A stretch of 50,885 nt of DNA from Streptomyces sp. L-9-10 (GCF_004151105.1 NZ_PHRF01000127.1:1-50885); one strand, 5' to 3'. Positions 23,726 to 35,753 are shown, counted from the stretch's first letter. Translations and numbers: made by a program. The notes: generated by a model from the sequence alone, not told the origin.

Positions 23726-24781
23726 GTGCAGGAACTCCACGACGCCCCCCTCGCCCCACTGACCACCTTTCGTCTCGGCGGCCCGGCGACCCGCCTGCTC
23801 ACGGCGGTCACCGACGACGAAGTGACCGCCGCCGTGCGCGAGGCGGACGACGCCGGTACGCCGCTGCTGATCATCGGCGGCGGCAGCAATCTGATCATCG
23901 GGGACAAGGGCTTCGACGGCACCGCCCTGCGCATCGCGACCAAGGGCTTCTCGCTCGACGGCACCACGCTGGAGCTGGCCGCCGGGGAGATCTGGAGCGA
24001 CGCCGTCGCCCGTACCGTCGAGGCGGGCCTGGCCGGCATCGAATGCCTCGCCGGGATCCCCGGCTCGGCCGGCGCCACGCCGATCCAGAACGTCGGCGCG
24101 TACGGCCAGGAGGTGTCGAGCACCCTCACCGACGTCGTCGCCTACGACCGCTCCACCGGGCGGACGGTCACGCTCACCAACGCCGACTGCGGCTTCTCGT
24201 ACCGCCACAGCCGGTTCAAGCAGCACCCGGAGCGCTGGGTCGTGCTGCGTGTCCGCTTCGCCCTGGAGGACGCGCAGGGGCTCTCCGCCCCCCTCAAGTA
24301 CGCCGAGACGGCCCGCGTGCTCGGGGTCGAACCCGGCGACCGCGTCCCGGCGGAGACCGCGCGGGACACCGTCCTCAAGCTGCGGGCCGGCAAGGGCATG
24401 GTGCTCGACCCCGAGGACCACGACACCTGGTCGGCCGGCTCCTTCTTCACCAACCCGATCCTGACCGACCGGGAGTACGCGGAGTTCGTCGCGCGCGTAC
24501 GGGCCCGCCTCGGCGACGAGGTGACGCCGCCCGGCTTCCCGGACGGGGAGGGACGTACGAAGACCTCCGCGGCCTGGCTGATCGACCGGGCCGGTTTCAC
24601 CAAGGGGTACGGCAGCGGCCCGGCCCGTATCTCCACCAAGCACACCCTGGCCCTCACCAACCGGGGCGCGGCGACCACCGAGGATCTGCTCGTGCTCGCC
24701 CGGGAGGTGGTGGCCGGGGTCCGGGAGGCGTTCGGGATCACGCTGGTCAACGAGCCGGTGACGGTCGGCGTCAGCCTCTAG
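23726..24781 (+). CDS. murB: UDP-N-acetylmuramate dehydrogenase
   Basis: A 351-residue FAD enzyme of peptidoglycan synthesis that reduces the enolpyruvyl ether of UDP-GlcNAc-enolpyruvate. FAD-binding segments are LIIGGGSNLIIGDKGFDG and CLAGIPGSAGATPIQNVGAYGQEV; RHSRFK is in the central part, the catalytic Ser lies in SAGSFFTNP, and the C-terminus has GFTKGYGSGPARISTKHTLALTNRG. The GTG at 23726 (VQELHDAPLAPLTTFRLGGPA) fits homologues; it has no ribosome binding site and is probably leaderless. It converges on add with 28 bases between stops. Confidence 0.96.
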   Translation: MQELHDAPLAPLTTFRLGGPATRLLTAVTDDEVTAAVREADDAGTPLLIIGGGSNLIIGDKGFDGTALRIATKGFSLDGTTLELAAGEIWSDAVARTVEAGLAGIECLAGIPGSAGATPIQNVGAYGQEVSSTLTDVVAYDRSTGRTVTLTNADCGFSYRHSRFKQHPERWVVLRVRFALEDAQGLSAPLKYAETARVLGVEPGDRVPAETARDTVLKLRAGKGMVLDPEDHDTWSAGSFFTNPILTDREYAEFVARVRARLGDEVTPPGFPDGEGRTKTSAAWLIDRAGFTKGYGSGPARISTKHTLALTNRGAATTEDLLVLAREVVAGVREAFGITLVNEPVTVGVSL

Positions 24782-24809
24782 TGGTCTGTCTGGCCGGATA
24801 AACCGCGCG

Positions 24810-25838
24810 TCAGTCGGCCAGCCAGCCGTCGATGCCCGTCAGCAGCTTCTCCCGTACCTCCCGCGGCGCCGCCGAACCCCGTACCGACTGCCGTGCCAGC
24901 TCGGCCAGTTCGGTGTCGCTGAAGCCCTGGTGCCGACGGGCCAGCTCGTACTGGGCCGCCAGCCGCGAACCGAACAGCAGCGGGTCGTCCGCGCCCAGCG
25001 CCATCGGGACCCCGGCGTCGAACAGCGTCCGCAGCGGGACGTCCTCCGGCTTCTCGTAGACGCCCAGCGCGACATTCGAGGCCGGGCAGACCTCGCAGGT
25101 CACCCCGCGCTCCGCGAGCCTGCGCAGCAGCTTCGGGTCCTCCGCCGCGCGGACGCCGTGCCCGATACGGGCCGCCCGCAGATCGTCCAGGCAGTCCCGT
25201 ACGGACGCGGGCCCGGTCAGCTCACCGCCGTGCGGCGCGGCGAGCAGCCCGCCGTCCCTGGCGATCGCGAAGGCCCGGTCGAAGTCCCTGGCCATCCCGC
25301 GGCGCTCGTCGTTGGAGAGCCCGAAGCCGACGACCCCCCGGTCCGCGTACCGGACGGCGAGCCGGGCCAGGGTCCTGGCCTCCAGCGGATGCTTCATACG
25401 GTTCGCCGCCACCAGCACCCGCATCCCCAGGCCGGTGTCCCTGGACGCGGTGTCCACGGCGTCCAGGATGACTTCCAGGGCCGGGATCAGTCCGCCGAGA
25501 TGGGGGGCGTACGAGGTGGGGTCGACCTGGATCTCCAGCCAGCCCGAGCCGTCCCGTACGTCCTCCTCGGCCGCCTCGCGCACGAGCCGCTGGATGTCCT
25601 CGGGCGTGCGCAGACAGGACCGGGCGATGTCGTAGAGCCGCTGGAAACGGAACCAGCCGCGTTCGTCGGTCGCGCGCAGCCTGGGCGGTTCGCCGCTGGT
25701 CAGCGCCTCGGGGAGATGAACGCCGTACTTGTCGGCGAGTTCGAGCAGCGTCGTGGGCCGCATCGAACCGGTGAAGTGCAGATGCAGATGAGCCTTGGGC
25801 AGCAGGCTGAGGTCGCGGGGGCGGGTGGTGCTCTCCAT
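24810..25838 (-). CDS. add: Adenosine deaminase
   Basis: A 342-residue deaminase. The metal site is AHLHLHFTGSMRP (His19, His21), with APHGGE, the catalytic-region IGHG, and ALGADDPLLFG as the DDP motif. Where classical adenosine deaminases read HVHLDG this one reads HLHFTG, a variant of the first motif. It deaminates adenosine or deoxyadenosine in purine salvage; related Streptomyces paralogues act on other adenosine derivatives, so the substrate is not certain. ATG 25838 has AGGAT 9 bases upstream. Confidence 0.92.
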   Translation of the reverse strand: MESTTRPRDLSLLPKAHLHLHFTGSMRPTTLLELADKYGVHLPEALTSGEPPRLRATDERGWFRFQRLYDIARSCLRTPEDIQRLVREAAEEDVRDGSGWLEIQVDPTSYAPHLGGLIPALEVILDAVDTASRDTGLGMRVLVAANRMKHPLEARTLARLAVRYADRGVVGFGLSNDERRGMARDFDRAFAIARDGGLLAAPHGGELTGPASVRDCLDDLRAARIGHGVRAAEDPKLLRRLAERGVTCEVCPASNVALGVYEKPEDVPLRTLFDAGVPMALGADDPLLFGSRLAAQYELARRHQGFSDTELAELARQSVRGSAAPREVREKLLTGIDGWLAD

Positions 25839-25906
25839 TCGTAGATCCTGCCGCATGCTCGCGCCGACCGGCAGCCACTTTCCCCGATCGAGATCTTGTC
25901 CGAACG

Positions 25907-25965
25907 CAAAAACGGGCCCCCGGCGGTAAGCCGGGGGCCCGCGCACCGACTCATGTGAGTCGGTG
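25907..25965 (-). terminator. Terminator of aspC with an adjacent palindrome
   Basis: On the minus strand a 12-bp stem (25913-25924 with 25930-25941, arms CGGGCCCCCGGC and GCCGGGGGCCCG) is followed by TTTTTGCG (reading down from 25912): a classical intrinsic terminator. Just before it in the transcript a second hairpin has arms CACCGACTCA (25944-25953) and TGAGTCGGTG (25956-25965). Together they separate aspC from add. Confidence 0.92.
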
Positions 25966-25973
25966 GGGGAACG

Positions 25974-27200
25974 TCAGTCCGTGGCCTCGCCCAGCAGCTT
26001 CTGGAGCCTGCCGACGCCCTCCGCCAGGTCCTCGTCGCCGAGCGCGTACGACAGCCGCAGATAGCCGGGCGTACCGAACGCCTCTCCGGGGACGACCGCG
26101 ACCTCGGCCTCGTCCAGGATCAGCGCGGCCAGCTCGACCGACGTCCGCGGGCGCTTGCCACGGATCTCCTTGCCCAGCAGGGCCTTCACCGACGGGTACA
26201 CGTAGAAGGCACCCTCCGGCTCCGGGCAGACGACGCCGTCGATCTCGTTCAGCAGCCGCACGATGGTCCGGCGGCGCCGGTCGAAGGCGGCGCGCATCTC
26301 GGCGACCGCGGTGAGGTCACCGGAGATGGCGGCGATCGCCGCGGCCTGCGAGACATTGGCGACATTGGACGTCGCGTGCGACTGGAGGTTGGTCGCGGCC
26401 TTGACGACATCCTTGGGGCCGACGATCCACCCCACACGCCAGCCGGTCATCGCATAGGTCTTGGCCACACCGTTGACCACGATGCACTTGTCGCGCAGCT
26501 CCGGCACGACGGCCGGCAGCGAGGTGAAGGCGGCGTCGCCGTACACGAGATGCTCGTAGATCTCGTCCGTCATCACCCACAGCCCGTGCTCGACGGCCCA
26601 GCGGCCGATGGCCTCGGTGTCGGCGGCGCTGTAGACGGCGCCCGTCGGGTTGGACGGGGAGACGAAGAGGACGACCTTCGTACGCTCGGTACGCGCGGCC
26701 TCCAACTGCTCGACGGAGACGCGGTAGCCGGTGGTCTCGTCGGCCACGACCTCTACCGGGACACCGCCGGCCAGCCGGATCGACTCGGGGTACGTCGTCC
26801 AGTACGGAGCCGGGACGATGACCTCGTCGCCCGGGTCCAGGACGGCCGCGAACGCCTCGTAGATCGCCTGCTTGCCGCCGTTGGTCACCAGGACCTGGGC
26901 GGGCTCGATCTCGTAGCCGGAGTCGCGCAGCGTCTTCGCGACGATCGCGGCCTTGAGCTCGGGGAGCCCCCCGGCCGGCGTGTAGCGGTGGTACCTGGGG
27001 TCGCGGCACGCCTCGACAGCGGCCTCGACGATGTAGCCGGGCGTCGGGAAGTCGGGCTCGCCGGCGCCGAAGCCGATCACCGGACGCCCGGCTGCCTTCA
27101 GTGCCTTGGCCTTGGCGTCCACGGCCAGGGTCGCGGACTCGGAGATCGCGCCGATACGGGCGGAGACCCGGCGCTCGGTCGGAGGGATTGCAGCGCTCAT
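25974..27200 (-). CDS. aspC: Pyridoxal-phosphate aminotransferase, aspartate type (class I)
   Basis: A 408-residue aminotransferase. Visible are PVIGFGAGEPDFPTPGYI at the N-terminus, YTPAGGLPELKAAI, FVSPSNPTGAVYS, TDEIYEHLVYG, the PLP Lys in NGVAKTYAMTGWRVGWI, and PGEAFGTPGYLRLSYA with the substrate-carboxylate Arg. It transfers the amino group of aspartate or a similar amino acid to 2-oxoglutarate. ATG 27200 is the first in-frame start matching homologues. A gene-free stretch of about 237 bases lies upstream before tRNA-Trp; I see no other gene there. Confidence 0.94.
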   Translation of the reverse strand: MSAAIPPTERRVSARIGAISESATLAVDAKAKALKAAGRPVIGFGAGEPDFPTPGYIVEAAVEACRDPRYHRYTPAGGLPELKAAIVAKTLRDSGYEIEPAQVLVTNGGKQAIYEAFAAVLDPGDEVIVPAPYWTTYPESIRLAGGVPVEVVADETTGYRVSVEQLEAARTERTKVVLFVSPSNPTGAVYSAADTEAIGRWAVEHGLWVMTDEIYEHLVYGDAAFTSLPAVVPELRDKCIVVNGVAKTYAMTGWRVGWIVGPKDVVKAATNLQSHATSNVANVSQAAAIAAISGDLTAVAEMRAAFDRRRRTIVRLLNEIDGVVCPEPEGAFYVYPSVKALLGKEIRGKRPRTSVELAALILDEAEVAVVPGEAFGTPGYLRLSYALGDEDLAEGVGRLQKLLGEATD

Positions 27201-27437
27201 GGGCCCATGGTCCCAGACCCGAAACCTCCCTGGCACACAGGTTTCGCTGGGTGGACACATGGGTGGACGGAGAAGAAAGACCGCCGCGCGGGACGCGGAC
27301 CGCGACCGTCGTGGGGGAAGCTGTTCGACGCGGGGGCCGCGACCACGTACACTCACTCGTCGTTGGCCCTCAGCCACCAGGTCCGTACCGGGCACTCCGT
27401 GCATCCGGTCGGATGCGGTAGGTTGGGGAAAACGCAA

Positions 27438-27510
27438 AGGGTCGTAGCTCAATTGGTAGAGCACTGGTCTCCAAAACCAGCGGTTGGGGGTTCAAGTCCC
27501 TCCGGCCCTG
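27438..27510 (+). tRNA. tRNA-Trp (CCA)
   Basis: A 73-base cloverleaf. Acceptor AGGGTCG pairs with CGGCCCT, D arm GCTCAATTGGTAGAGC, anticodon stem CTGGT/ACCAG with loop CTCCAAA (anticodon CCA), T arm GGGGG-TTCAAGT-CCCTC. The CCA tail is not encoded. TAGGTT at 27419-27424 may be its -10 box. Its place just before secE-nusG is the common actinobacterial arrangement. Confidence 0.96.
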
Positions 27511-27618
27511 CTACACACATCTTCGCCAGGATGTGTGCGCATGTACGTACATTGAATGCATCGCCGTGCGGCTCCCCCGGGCGCGGCACGGCCACGACCC
27601 GGAATCAGGTGAGAGAGC

Positions 27619-27903
27619 GTGACGGACGCCGTGGGCTCCATCGACAAGCCTGATGCTGACGACGAGTCCGCCGAGTCGAAGAAGCCCCGCAAGGGCGGCA
27701 AGCGCGGCAAGAAGGGCCCTCTGGGCCGTCTCGCGCTCTTCTACCGTCAGATCGTCGCCGAGCTGCGCAAGGTCGTCTGGCCGACTCGCAACCAGCTGAC
27801 TACGTACACCACCGTGGTGATTGTCTTCGTCGTCGTCATGATCGGTTTGGTGACCGTGATTGACTATGGCTTCCAGCAAGCAATCAAGTACGTCTTCGGC
27901 TGA
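27619..27903 (+). CDS. secE: Preprotein translocase subunit SecE
   Basis: A 94-residue protein. An acidic then Lys/Gly-rich N-terminal part (about 1-38) is followed by the amphipathic segment FYRQIVAELRKVVWPTRNQLTTYT and a single membrane helix VVIVFVVVMIGLVTVIDYGFQQ, the minimal SecE architecture. It stabilises SecY in the Sec translocon. The GTG at 27619 follows AGGTGAGAGAG. It is co-directional with nusG, 71 bases away. Confidence 0.97.
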   Translation: MTDAVGSIDKPDADDESAESKKPRKGGKRGKKGPLGRLALFYRQIVAELRKVVWPTRNQLTTYTTVVIVFVVVMIGLVTVIDYGFQQAIKYVFG

Positions 27904-27974
27904 TCCCGCGAGGGCGCCCCGCGCGGCGCCCCTTTCGCGTGTTCCACCCATTGAGCCAGGAAGAAGCAGCCACC

Positions 27975-28841
27975 GTGTCTGACCCGAAACTGAACGACGC
28001 CAGCGAGTCGGTGGAGTCCCACGAGGACGAGACCGGCATCGTCGAGGCGGCGGACGCTGTCGAGCCAGACCAGGCCGAAGCCGCTGATGTCGCCGCGGGC
28101 GAGCCGGCCGAGGAAGCCGCGCTCCACATCGAGGACGACGAGGACGACCCCGCGGAGGACGGCACCGACGAGTCCGCCGCCGACGCGGACGAGGACGAGG
28201 CCGAAGAAGAGCCCGAGGCTCCCGCCGACCCGGTCGCCGCCCTCCGTGAGGAACTCCGAGGGCTGCCCGGCGAGTGGTACGTGATCCACACCTACGCGGG
28301 CTACGAGAAGCGCGTGAAGGCCAACCTGGAGCAGCGCGCCGTCTCGCTGAACGTCGAGGAGTTCATCTACCAGGCCGAGGTCCCCGAGGAAGAGATCGTC
28401 CAGATCAAGAACGGCGAGCGCAAGAACGTTCGCCAGAACAAGCTCCCGGGCTACGTCCTGGTGCGCATGGATCTGACGAACGAGTCCTGGGGCGTCGTCC
28501 GCAACACCCCCGGTGTCACCGGCTTCGTGGGCAACGCCTACGACCCGTACCCGCTGACCCTGGACGAGATCGTCAAGATGCTCGCGCCGGAGGCCGAGGA
28601 GAAGGCCGCCCGTGAGGCCGCGGAGGCCGAGGGCAAGCCCGCTCCGTCCCGCAAGGTCGAGGTCCAGGTGCTGGACTTCGAGGTCGGCGACTCGGTCACC
28701 GTCACCGACGGTCCGTTCGCCACGCTCCAGGCGACCATCAACGAGATCAACGCCGACTCGAAGAAGGTCAAGGGCCTGGTCGAGATCTTCGGCCGCGAGA
28801 CCCCGGTCGAGCTGAGCTTCGACCAGATCCAGAAGAACTGA
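27975..28841 (+). CDS. nusG: Transcription termination/antitermination factor NusG
   Basis: A 288-residue NusG. The first roughly 95 residues are a very acidic extension (Asp/Glu/Ala), common in actinobacteria. The NGN domain begins at about 97 (EWYVIHTYAGYEKRVKANLEQRA) and has GYVLVRMDLTNESWGVVRNTPGVTGFVG; a KOW domain follows near the end (VLDFEVGDSVTVTDGPFATLQATINEIN, then VEIFGRETPVELSFDQI). It binds RNA polymerase and links it to Rho or the ribosome. The GTG at 27975 follows GGAAG. A strong terminator ends this unit. Confidence 0.97.
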   Translation: MSDPKLNDASESVESHEDETGIVEAADAVEPDQAEAADVAAGEPAEEAALHIEDDEDDPAEDGTDESAADADEDEAEEEPEAPADPVAALREELRGLPGEWYVIHTYAGYEKRVKANLEQRAVSLNVEEFIYQAEVPEEEIVQIKNGERKNVRQNKLPGYVLVRMDLTNESWGVVRNTPGVTGFVGNAYDPYPLTLDEIVKMLAPEAEEKAAREAAEAEGKPAPSRKVEVQVLDFEVGDSVTVTDGPFATLQATINEINADSKKVKGLVEIFGRETPVELSFDQIQKN

Positions 28842-28888
28842 GCCCAGCGGGCGGTGTGCGCCTCGGCGCCCGCCCGCGACAGCAGCTT

Positions 28889-28938
28889 CCGACAGGTCAG
28901 ACAGGCTCATACAGCTGTCTGACCTGTCGGTTTTTGGC
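28889..28938 (+). terminator. Intrinsic terminator between nusG and rplK
   Basis: CCGACAGGTCAGACAG (28889-28904) and CTGTCTGACCTGTCGG (28915-28930) are perfect 16-bp arms with a 10-base loop, followed by TTTTT. It lies 48 bases after the nusG stop. It implies a separate promoter for rplK in 28940-29015, where TATACC and TTATCG boxes are present but not decisive. Confidence 0.93.
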
Positions 28939-29031
28939 CGCGCAGCTATACCCGTTATCGTTGTGCGGTATGCCTCCATCCGGATGACCGGACGGCTGGC
29001 TGAAAACTCTCACTAGGACCCGGAGAGAGCA

Positions 29032-29466
29032 ATGCCTCCCAAGAAGAAGAAGGTCACGGGGCTTATCAAGCTCCAGATCAGCGCCGGCGCGGCCAACCCG
29101 GCTCCGCCGGTCGGCCCCGCGCTGGGCCAGCACGGCGTCAACATCATGGAGTTCTGCAAGGCCTACAACGCCGCGACCGAGTCGCAGCGTGGCATGGTCG
29201 TGCCGGTGGAGATCACGGTCTACGAGGACCGCTCCTTCACCTTCATCACCAAGACGCCGCCGGCCGCCAAGCTGATCCTCAAGGCCGCGGGCGTGGACAA
29301 GGGCTCAGGCGAGCCGCACGTCAAGAAGGTCGCGAAGCTCACCCGCGACCAGGTGCGCGAGATCGCCACCACCAAGATGCCCGACCTGAACGCCAACGAC
29401 CTGGACGCCGCCGAGAAGATCATCGCCGGCACCGCCCGTTCCATGGGCGTCACGGTCGAGGGCTGA
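29032..29466 (+). CDS. rplK: Ribosomal protein uL11
   Basis: A 144-residue L11. The N-terminal domain carries ISAGAANPAPPVGPALGQHGVNIMEFCKAYNAAT (the proline-rich thiopeptide-contact region) and the C-terminal RNA-binding domain has LTRDQVREIATTKMPDLNANDLDAAEKIIAGTARSMGVTVEG. It belongs to the GTPase-associated centre, is required for RelA activation and is the thiostrepton target region. The ATG at 29032 has GGAGAG upstream. It is followed by rplA. Confidence 0.98.
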   Translation: MPPKKKKVTGLIKLQISAGAANPAPPVGPALGQHGVNIMEFCKAYNAATESQRGMVVPVEITVYEDRSFTFITKTPPAAKLILKAAGVDKGSGEPHVKKVAKLTRDQVREIATTKMPDLNANDLDAAEKIIAGTARSMGVTVEG

Positions 29467-29548
29467 CCCAGCCGGGCAAGCCCCAGTGGCAGGGCCATGC
29501 GCGGCCCGGACCACGACCTCCACACCTGATGAACCACCAGGAGACGAA

Positions 29549-30271
29549 GTGAAGCGCAGCAAGGCTCTCCGCGGCGCGGACGCCAAGATCGACCGGGAGC
29601 GTACGTACGCCCCGCTCGAGGCGGTCCGTATCGCCAAGGACACCACCACCACCAAGTTCGACGGCACCGTCGAGGTGGCCATGCGGCTGGGCGTCGACCC
29701 GCGCAAGGCCGACCAGATGGTCCGTGGCACCGTGAACCTTCCGCACGGCACCGGCAAGACCGCCCGGGTCCTGGTCTTCGCGACCGGTGACCGTGCCGAG
29801 GCCGCGCGTGCCGCGGGCGCCGACATCGTCGGCGCCGACGAACTCATCGACGAGGTTTCGAAGGGCCGTCTGGACTTCGACGCCGTCGTCGCCACCCCGG
29901 ACCTCATGGGCAAGGTCGGCCGCCTCGGCCGCGTCCTCGGCCCGCGTGGTCTGATGCCGAACCCGAAGACCGGCACCGTCACCCCCGATGTCACCAAGGC
30001 TGTGAACGACATCAAGGGCGGCAAGATCGAGTTCCGCGTCGACAAGCACTCGAACCTGCACTTCATCATCGGCAAGGTCTCCTTCGACGAGACGAAGCTG
30101 GTCGAGAACTACGCCGCGGCGCTGGAGGAAGTCCTCCGTCTCAAGCCGTCCGCCGCCAAGGGCCGCTACATCAAGAAGGCGACCCTGGCCACGACGATGG
30201 GCCCCGGCATCCCGCTGGACGCCAACCGCACCCGCAACCTCCTCGTCGAGGAGGACCCGGCCTCCGTCTGA
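29549..30271 (+). CDS. rplA: Ribosomal protein uL1
   Basis: A 240-residue L1, complete. It shows KRSKALRGADAKIDRERTYAPLEAVRIAKDT at the start, GADIVGADELIDEVSKGRLDFDAVVATPDLMGKVGRLGRVLGPRGLMPNPKTGTV in the middle, and a C-terminal RNA-contact part. It forms the L1 stalk and can repress its own operon in other bacteria. The GTG at 29549 has AGGAG 8 bases upstream. A terminator follows. Confidence 0.98.
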   Translation: MKRSKALRGADAKIDRERTYAPLEAVRIAKDTTTTKFDGTVEVAMRLGVDPRKADQMVRGTVNLPHGTGKTARVLVFATGDRAEAARAAGADIVGADELIDEVSKGRLDFDAVVATPDLMGKVGRLGRVLGPRGLMPNPKTGTVTPDVTKAVNDIKGGKIEFRVDKHSNLHFIIGKVSFDETKLVENYAAALEEVLRLKPSAAKGRYIKKATLATTMGPGIPLDANRTRNLLVEEDPASV

Positions 30272-30302
30272 CACTGACGGCGGCCCGCGGGTCTCGCGTA
30301 CG

Positions 30303-30346
30303 AAAGCCGGTCCCCGCGCCTCTCCGGAGGCGCGGGGACCGGCTTT
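30303..30346 (+). terminator. Intrinsic-type terminator after rplA
   Basis: A perfect 20-bp stem: 30303-30322 (AAAGCCGGTCCCCGCGCCTC) with 30327-30346, and loop TCCG. It separates rplKA from rplJL, as is usual when rplJ has its own leader. Confidence 0.93.
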
Positions 30347-30399
30347 GTCCGTACGGTCCCGTCCGGACGATTTGGCACGCGACGTGTCCTTCCCGTAGT

Positions 30400-30617
30400 C
30401 TTCCCCGGAAGCCAAAGACCGCTGGTCGTTGCCGTGTGCTCGTAAGAGGGTGCGGCGGCCGAAGGATCCGCTAGCTGCGGACGACCTGCGCAGGTGACTG
30501 TGGACAGCTCCCGGATTCCATTCGGTCGAGCTACGCCCCGTGCGCCTGCGCCGGGGCGTTTCGTTTTGCCCAGCCCCTTCTGAGCGGTCCTCATCACCCG
30601 GAAGGAGGCCGACGCTC
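30400..30617 (+). ncRNA. Ribosomal protein L10-type leader of rplJL
   Basis: About 270 bases lie between the terminator and rplJ without a gene. The segment holds conserved-looking structured RNA: TCTTCCCCGGAAGCCAAAGACC and the short run TAAGAGGG upstream, and just before the gene a stem with arms ACGCCCCG (30533-30540) and CGGGGCGT (30552-30559) followed by TTCGTTTT. This resembles the L10 leader, in which the L10-L7/L12 complex binds its own mRNA; the last hairpin with T-run looks like an attenuator. Assignment to the family is inferred from position and composition. Confidence 0.65.
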
Positions 30618-31178
30618 ATGGCAAGGCCCGACAAGGCTGCCGCGGTAGCCGAGCTGACGGACAAGTTCCGCAGCTCGAACGCCGCCGTGCTGACCGAGTA
30701 CCGGGGTCTCACCGTGGCGCAGCTCAAGGAGCTGCGTCGTTCTCTCGGTGAGAACGCCCAGTACGCCGTGGTGAAGAACACGCTGACCAAGATCGCGGCC
30801 AACGAGGCCGGGATCAACACGCTGGACGACCTCTTCGCGGGTCCGACGGCGGTTGCCTTCGTCACCGGTGACCCGGTGGAGTCGGCGAAGGGTCTTCGTG
30901 ACTTCGCCAAGGACAACCCGAATCTCATCATCAAGGGCGGCGTCCTCGATGGTAAGGCGCTGAGCGCCGATGAGATCAAGAAGCTCGCGGACCTCGAGTC
31001 CCGCGAGGTTCTGCTCTCCAAGCTGGCAGGTGCCATGAAGGGCAAGCAGTCGCAGGCTGCCTCGCTCTTCCAGGCGCTTCCGTCGAAGTTCGTCCGCACC
31101 GCGGAAGCGCTTCGCGTCAAGAAGGAAGAGCAGGGCGGTGCCGGTACGCCGGCTCCCGCCGAGGCCGAATCCGAGTAA
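30618..31178 (+). CDS. rplJ: Ribosomal protein uL10
   Basis: A 186-residue L10. It has ARPDKAAAVAELTDKFRSSNAAVLTEYRGLTVAQLKELRRSLGENAQYAVVKNTL at the N-terminus (rRNA-binding) and a C-terminal helix region (LFQALPSKFVRTAEALRVKKEEQ) to which L7/L12 dimers bind, then a short Pro/Ala/Glu tail. The ATG at 30618 has GAAGGAGG 9 bases upstream. It is transcribed with rplL. Confidence 0.98.
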   Translation: MARPDKAAAVAELTDKFRSSNAAVLTEYRGLTVAQLKELRRSLGENAQYAVVKNTLTKIAANEAGINTLDDLFAGPTAVAFVTGDPVESAKGLRDFAKDNPNLIIKGGVLDGKALSADEIKKLADLESREVLLSKLAGAMKGKQSQAASLFQALPSKFVRTAEALRVKKEEQGGAGTPAPAEAESE

Positions 31179-31262
31179 TCACGCTCGCTCGGTCGCAGCG
31201 GGCCGGTACGCCCGCGGAACTGTACATACGGCACCAGCCGAATTAGTGGAAGGACCGCCATC

Positions 31263-31646
31263 ATGGCGAAGCTCAGCCAGGAAGACCTGCTCGCGCAGTT
31301 CGAGGACATGACCCTCATCGAGCTCTCCGCGTTCGTGAAGGCGTTCGAGGAGAAGTTCGACGTCACCGCCGCCGCCGCGGTCGCCGCGCCGGTCGCCGGT
31401 GCCCCGGGCGCCCCCGCCGAGGCCGAAGAGGTCCAGGACGAGTTCGACGTCATCCTCACGGGTGCCGGCGAGAAGAAGATCCAGGTCATCAAGGTCGTGC
31501 GTGAGCTGACCTCCCTGGGCCTCAAGGAGGCCAAGGACCTCGTGGACGGCGCCCCGAAGCCCGTCCTCGAGAAGGTCGCCAAGGAGGCCGCTGACAAGGC
31601 CGCCGAGTCCCTCAAGGCCGCCGGCGCCTCCGTCGAGGTCAAGTGA
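31263..31646 (+). CDS. rplL: Ribosomal protein bL12 (L7/L12)
   Basis: A 127-residue L7/L12. The N-terminal dimerisation part (MAKLSQEDLLAQFEDMTLIELSAFVKAFEEKFDVTAAA), an Ala/Pro hinge (about 40-56) and the C-terminal factor-binding domain (FDVILTGAGEKKIQVIKVVRELTSLGLKEAKDLVDGAPKPVLE) are all clear. ATG 31263 has GGAAGGA upstream. A terminator follows. Confidence 0.98.
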   Translation: MAKLSQEDLLAQFEDMTLIELSAFVKAFEEKFDVTAAAAVAAPVAGAPGAPAEAEEVQDEFDVILTGAGEKKIQVIKVVRELTSLGLKEAKDLVDGAPKPVLEKVAKEAADKAAESLKAAGASVEVK

Positions 31647-31719
31647 CCCCGTACGAGTCCGTCACCGGCCGCCTGTAGGCGTACGGAGGCAGTCTCGGCG
31701 CCGCGAGGCGCGATGTTGA

Positions 31720-31760
31720 CGCGAAGGGCGATCACCCAGTCGGGTGGTCGCCCTTTCGCG
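31720..31760 (+). terminator. Terminator after rplL
   Basis: CGCGAAGGGCGATCACCC (31720-31737) pairs with GGGTGGTCGCCCTTTCGCG (31742-31760) with one bulged base and one wobble, loop AGTC. It ends the rplJL unit. The following region to rpoB, 31761-32236, has no gene; it includes TTGACG (31860-31865) with AATTCT 17 bases later, a weak promoter candidate. Confidence 0.8.
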
Positions 31761-32045
31761 TGCTCGTGGGGGCTGCCTTGCTCTTCGGCGCGCGGCGAGT
31801 ATCGTGATCATCGCCGTGCTTCCGTACGCCCCGTGACCTTCCGCGTGGGGTGGGGGGCCTTGACGAACCGCACGCAGCGCGCAATTCTCAGGACGCGTCG
31901 TCACAATCGATCCGCATCCGAGGCATGGATCGACGGCGAAGAGGGCAGTATCGATGTGCGCCTACGGCGCGAGGCTTGACGCAGTTGAGTTGCCGCAGTT
32001 GAGACAAGGGTGTTGAGAAAAACGAGGGTGTCGGAAAACCCGGTC

Positions 32046-32074
32046 TGGACATCAGTGTGCCAAGTGGCTACACT
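32046..32074 (+). promoter_or_regulatory. rpoB: rpoB promoter
   Basis: TGGACA (32046-32051) and TACACT (32069-32074) are separated by 17 bases, a good match to the principal (HrdB) sigma factor consensus TTGACA/TANNNT. The transcript would start near 32081 and carry an untranslated leader of about 155 bases to the TTG start at 32237. Confidence 0.75.
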
Positions 32075-32236
32075 GACCCTTTGCGCTGCCTGTTAGCTGC
32101 TCCCTGCCCGTCACCAGGGGCACCCCCTCGCAAGAGCATCGGTGAGTGAACGGCCCTGACCAGGGCTTTCCCCCTCCGTGCCCCGCTTGGGACCGGTACG
32201 CGCGTAGTGAGTCCGAGCCCTCGGAAGGACCCCCTC

Positions 32237-35719
<3,483 letters not shown>

Positions 35720-35726
35720 CGGGTTC

Positions 35727-35753
35727 GCCGGCCGGATCCCGTATCCGGCCGGC
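35727..35753. terminator. Hairpin between rpoB and rpoC
   Basis: GCCGGCCGGAT (35727-35737) and ATCCGGCCGGC (35743-35753) form a perfect 11-bp stem around CCCGT, 8 bases after the rpoB stop. There is no T-run, so it more likely tunes or processes the rpoBC message than ends it. Confidence 0.6.

Noticed and set aside
23726..24801. Arg/Pro-rich frame parallel to murB
   Set aside because: It is an alternate-frame shadow; the murB reading has all FAD-binding and catalytic motifs.
27201..27437. Small gene between aspC and tRNA-Trp
   Set aside because: Open frames there have no ribosome binding site or recognisable sequence and run across the tRNA.
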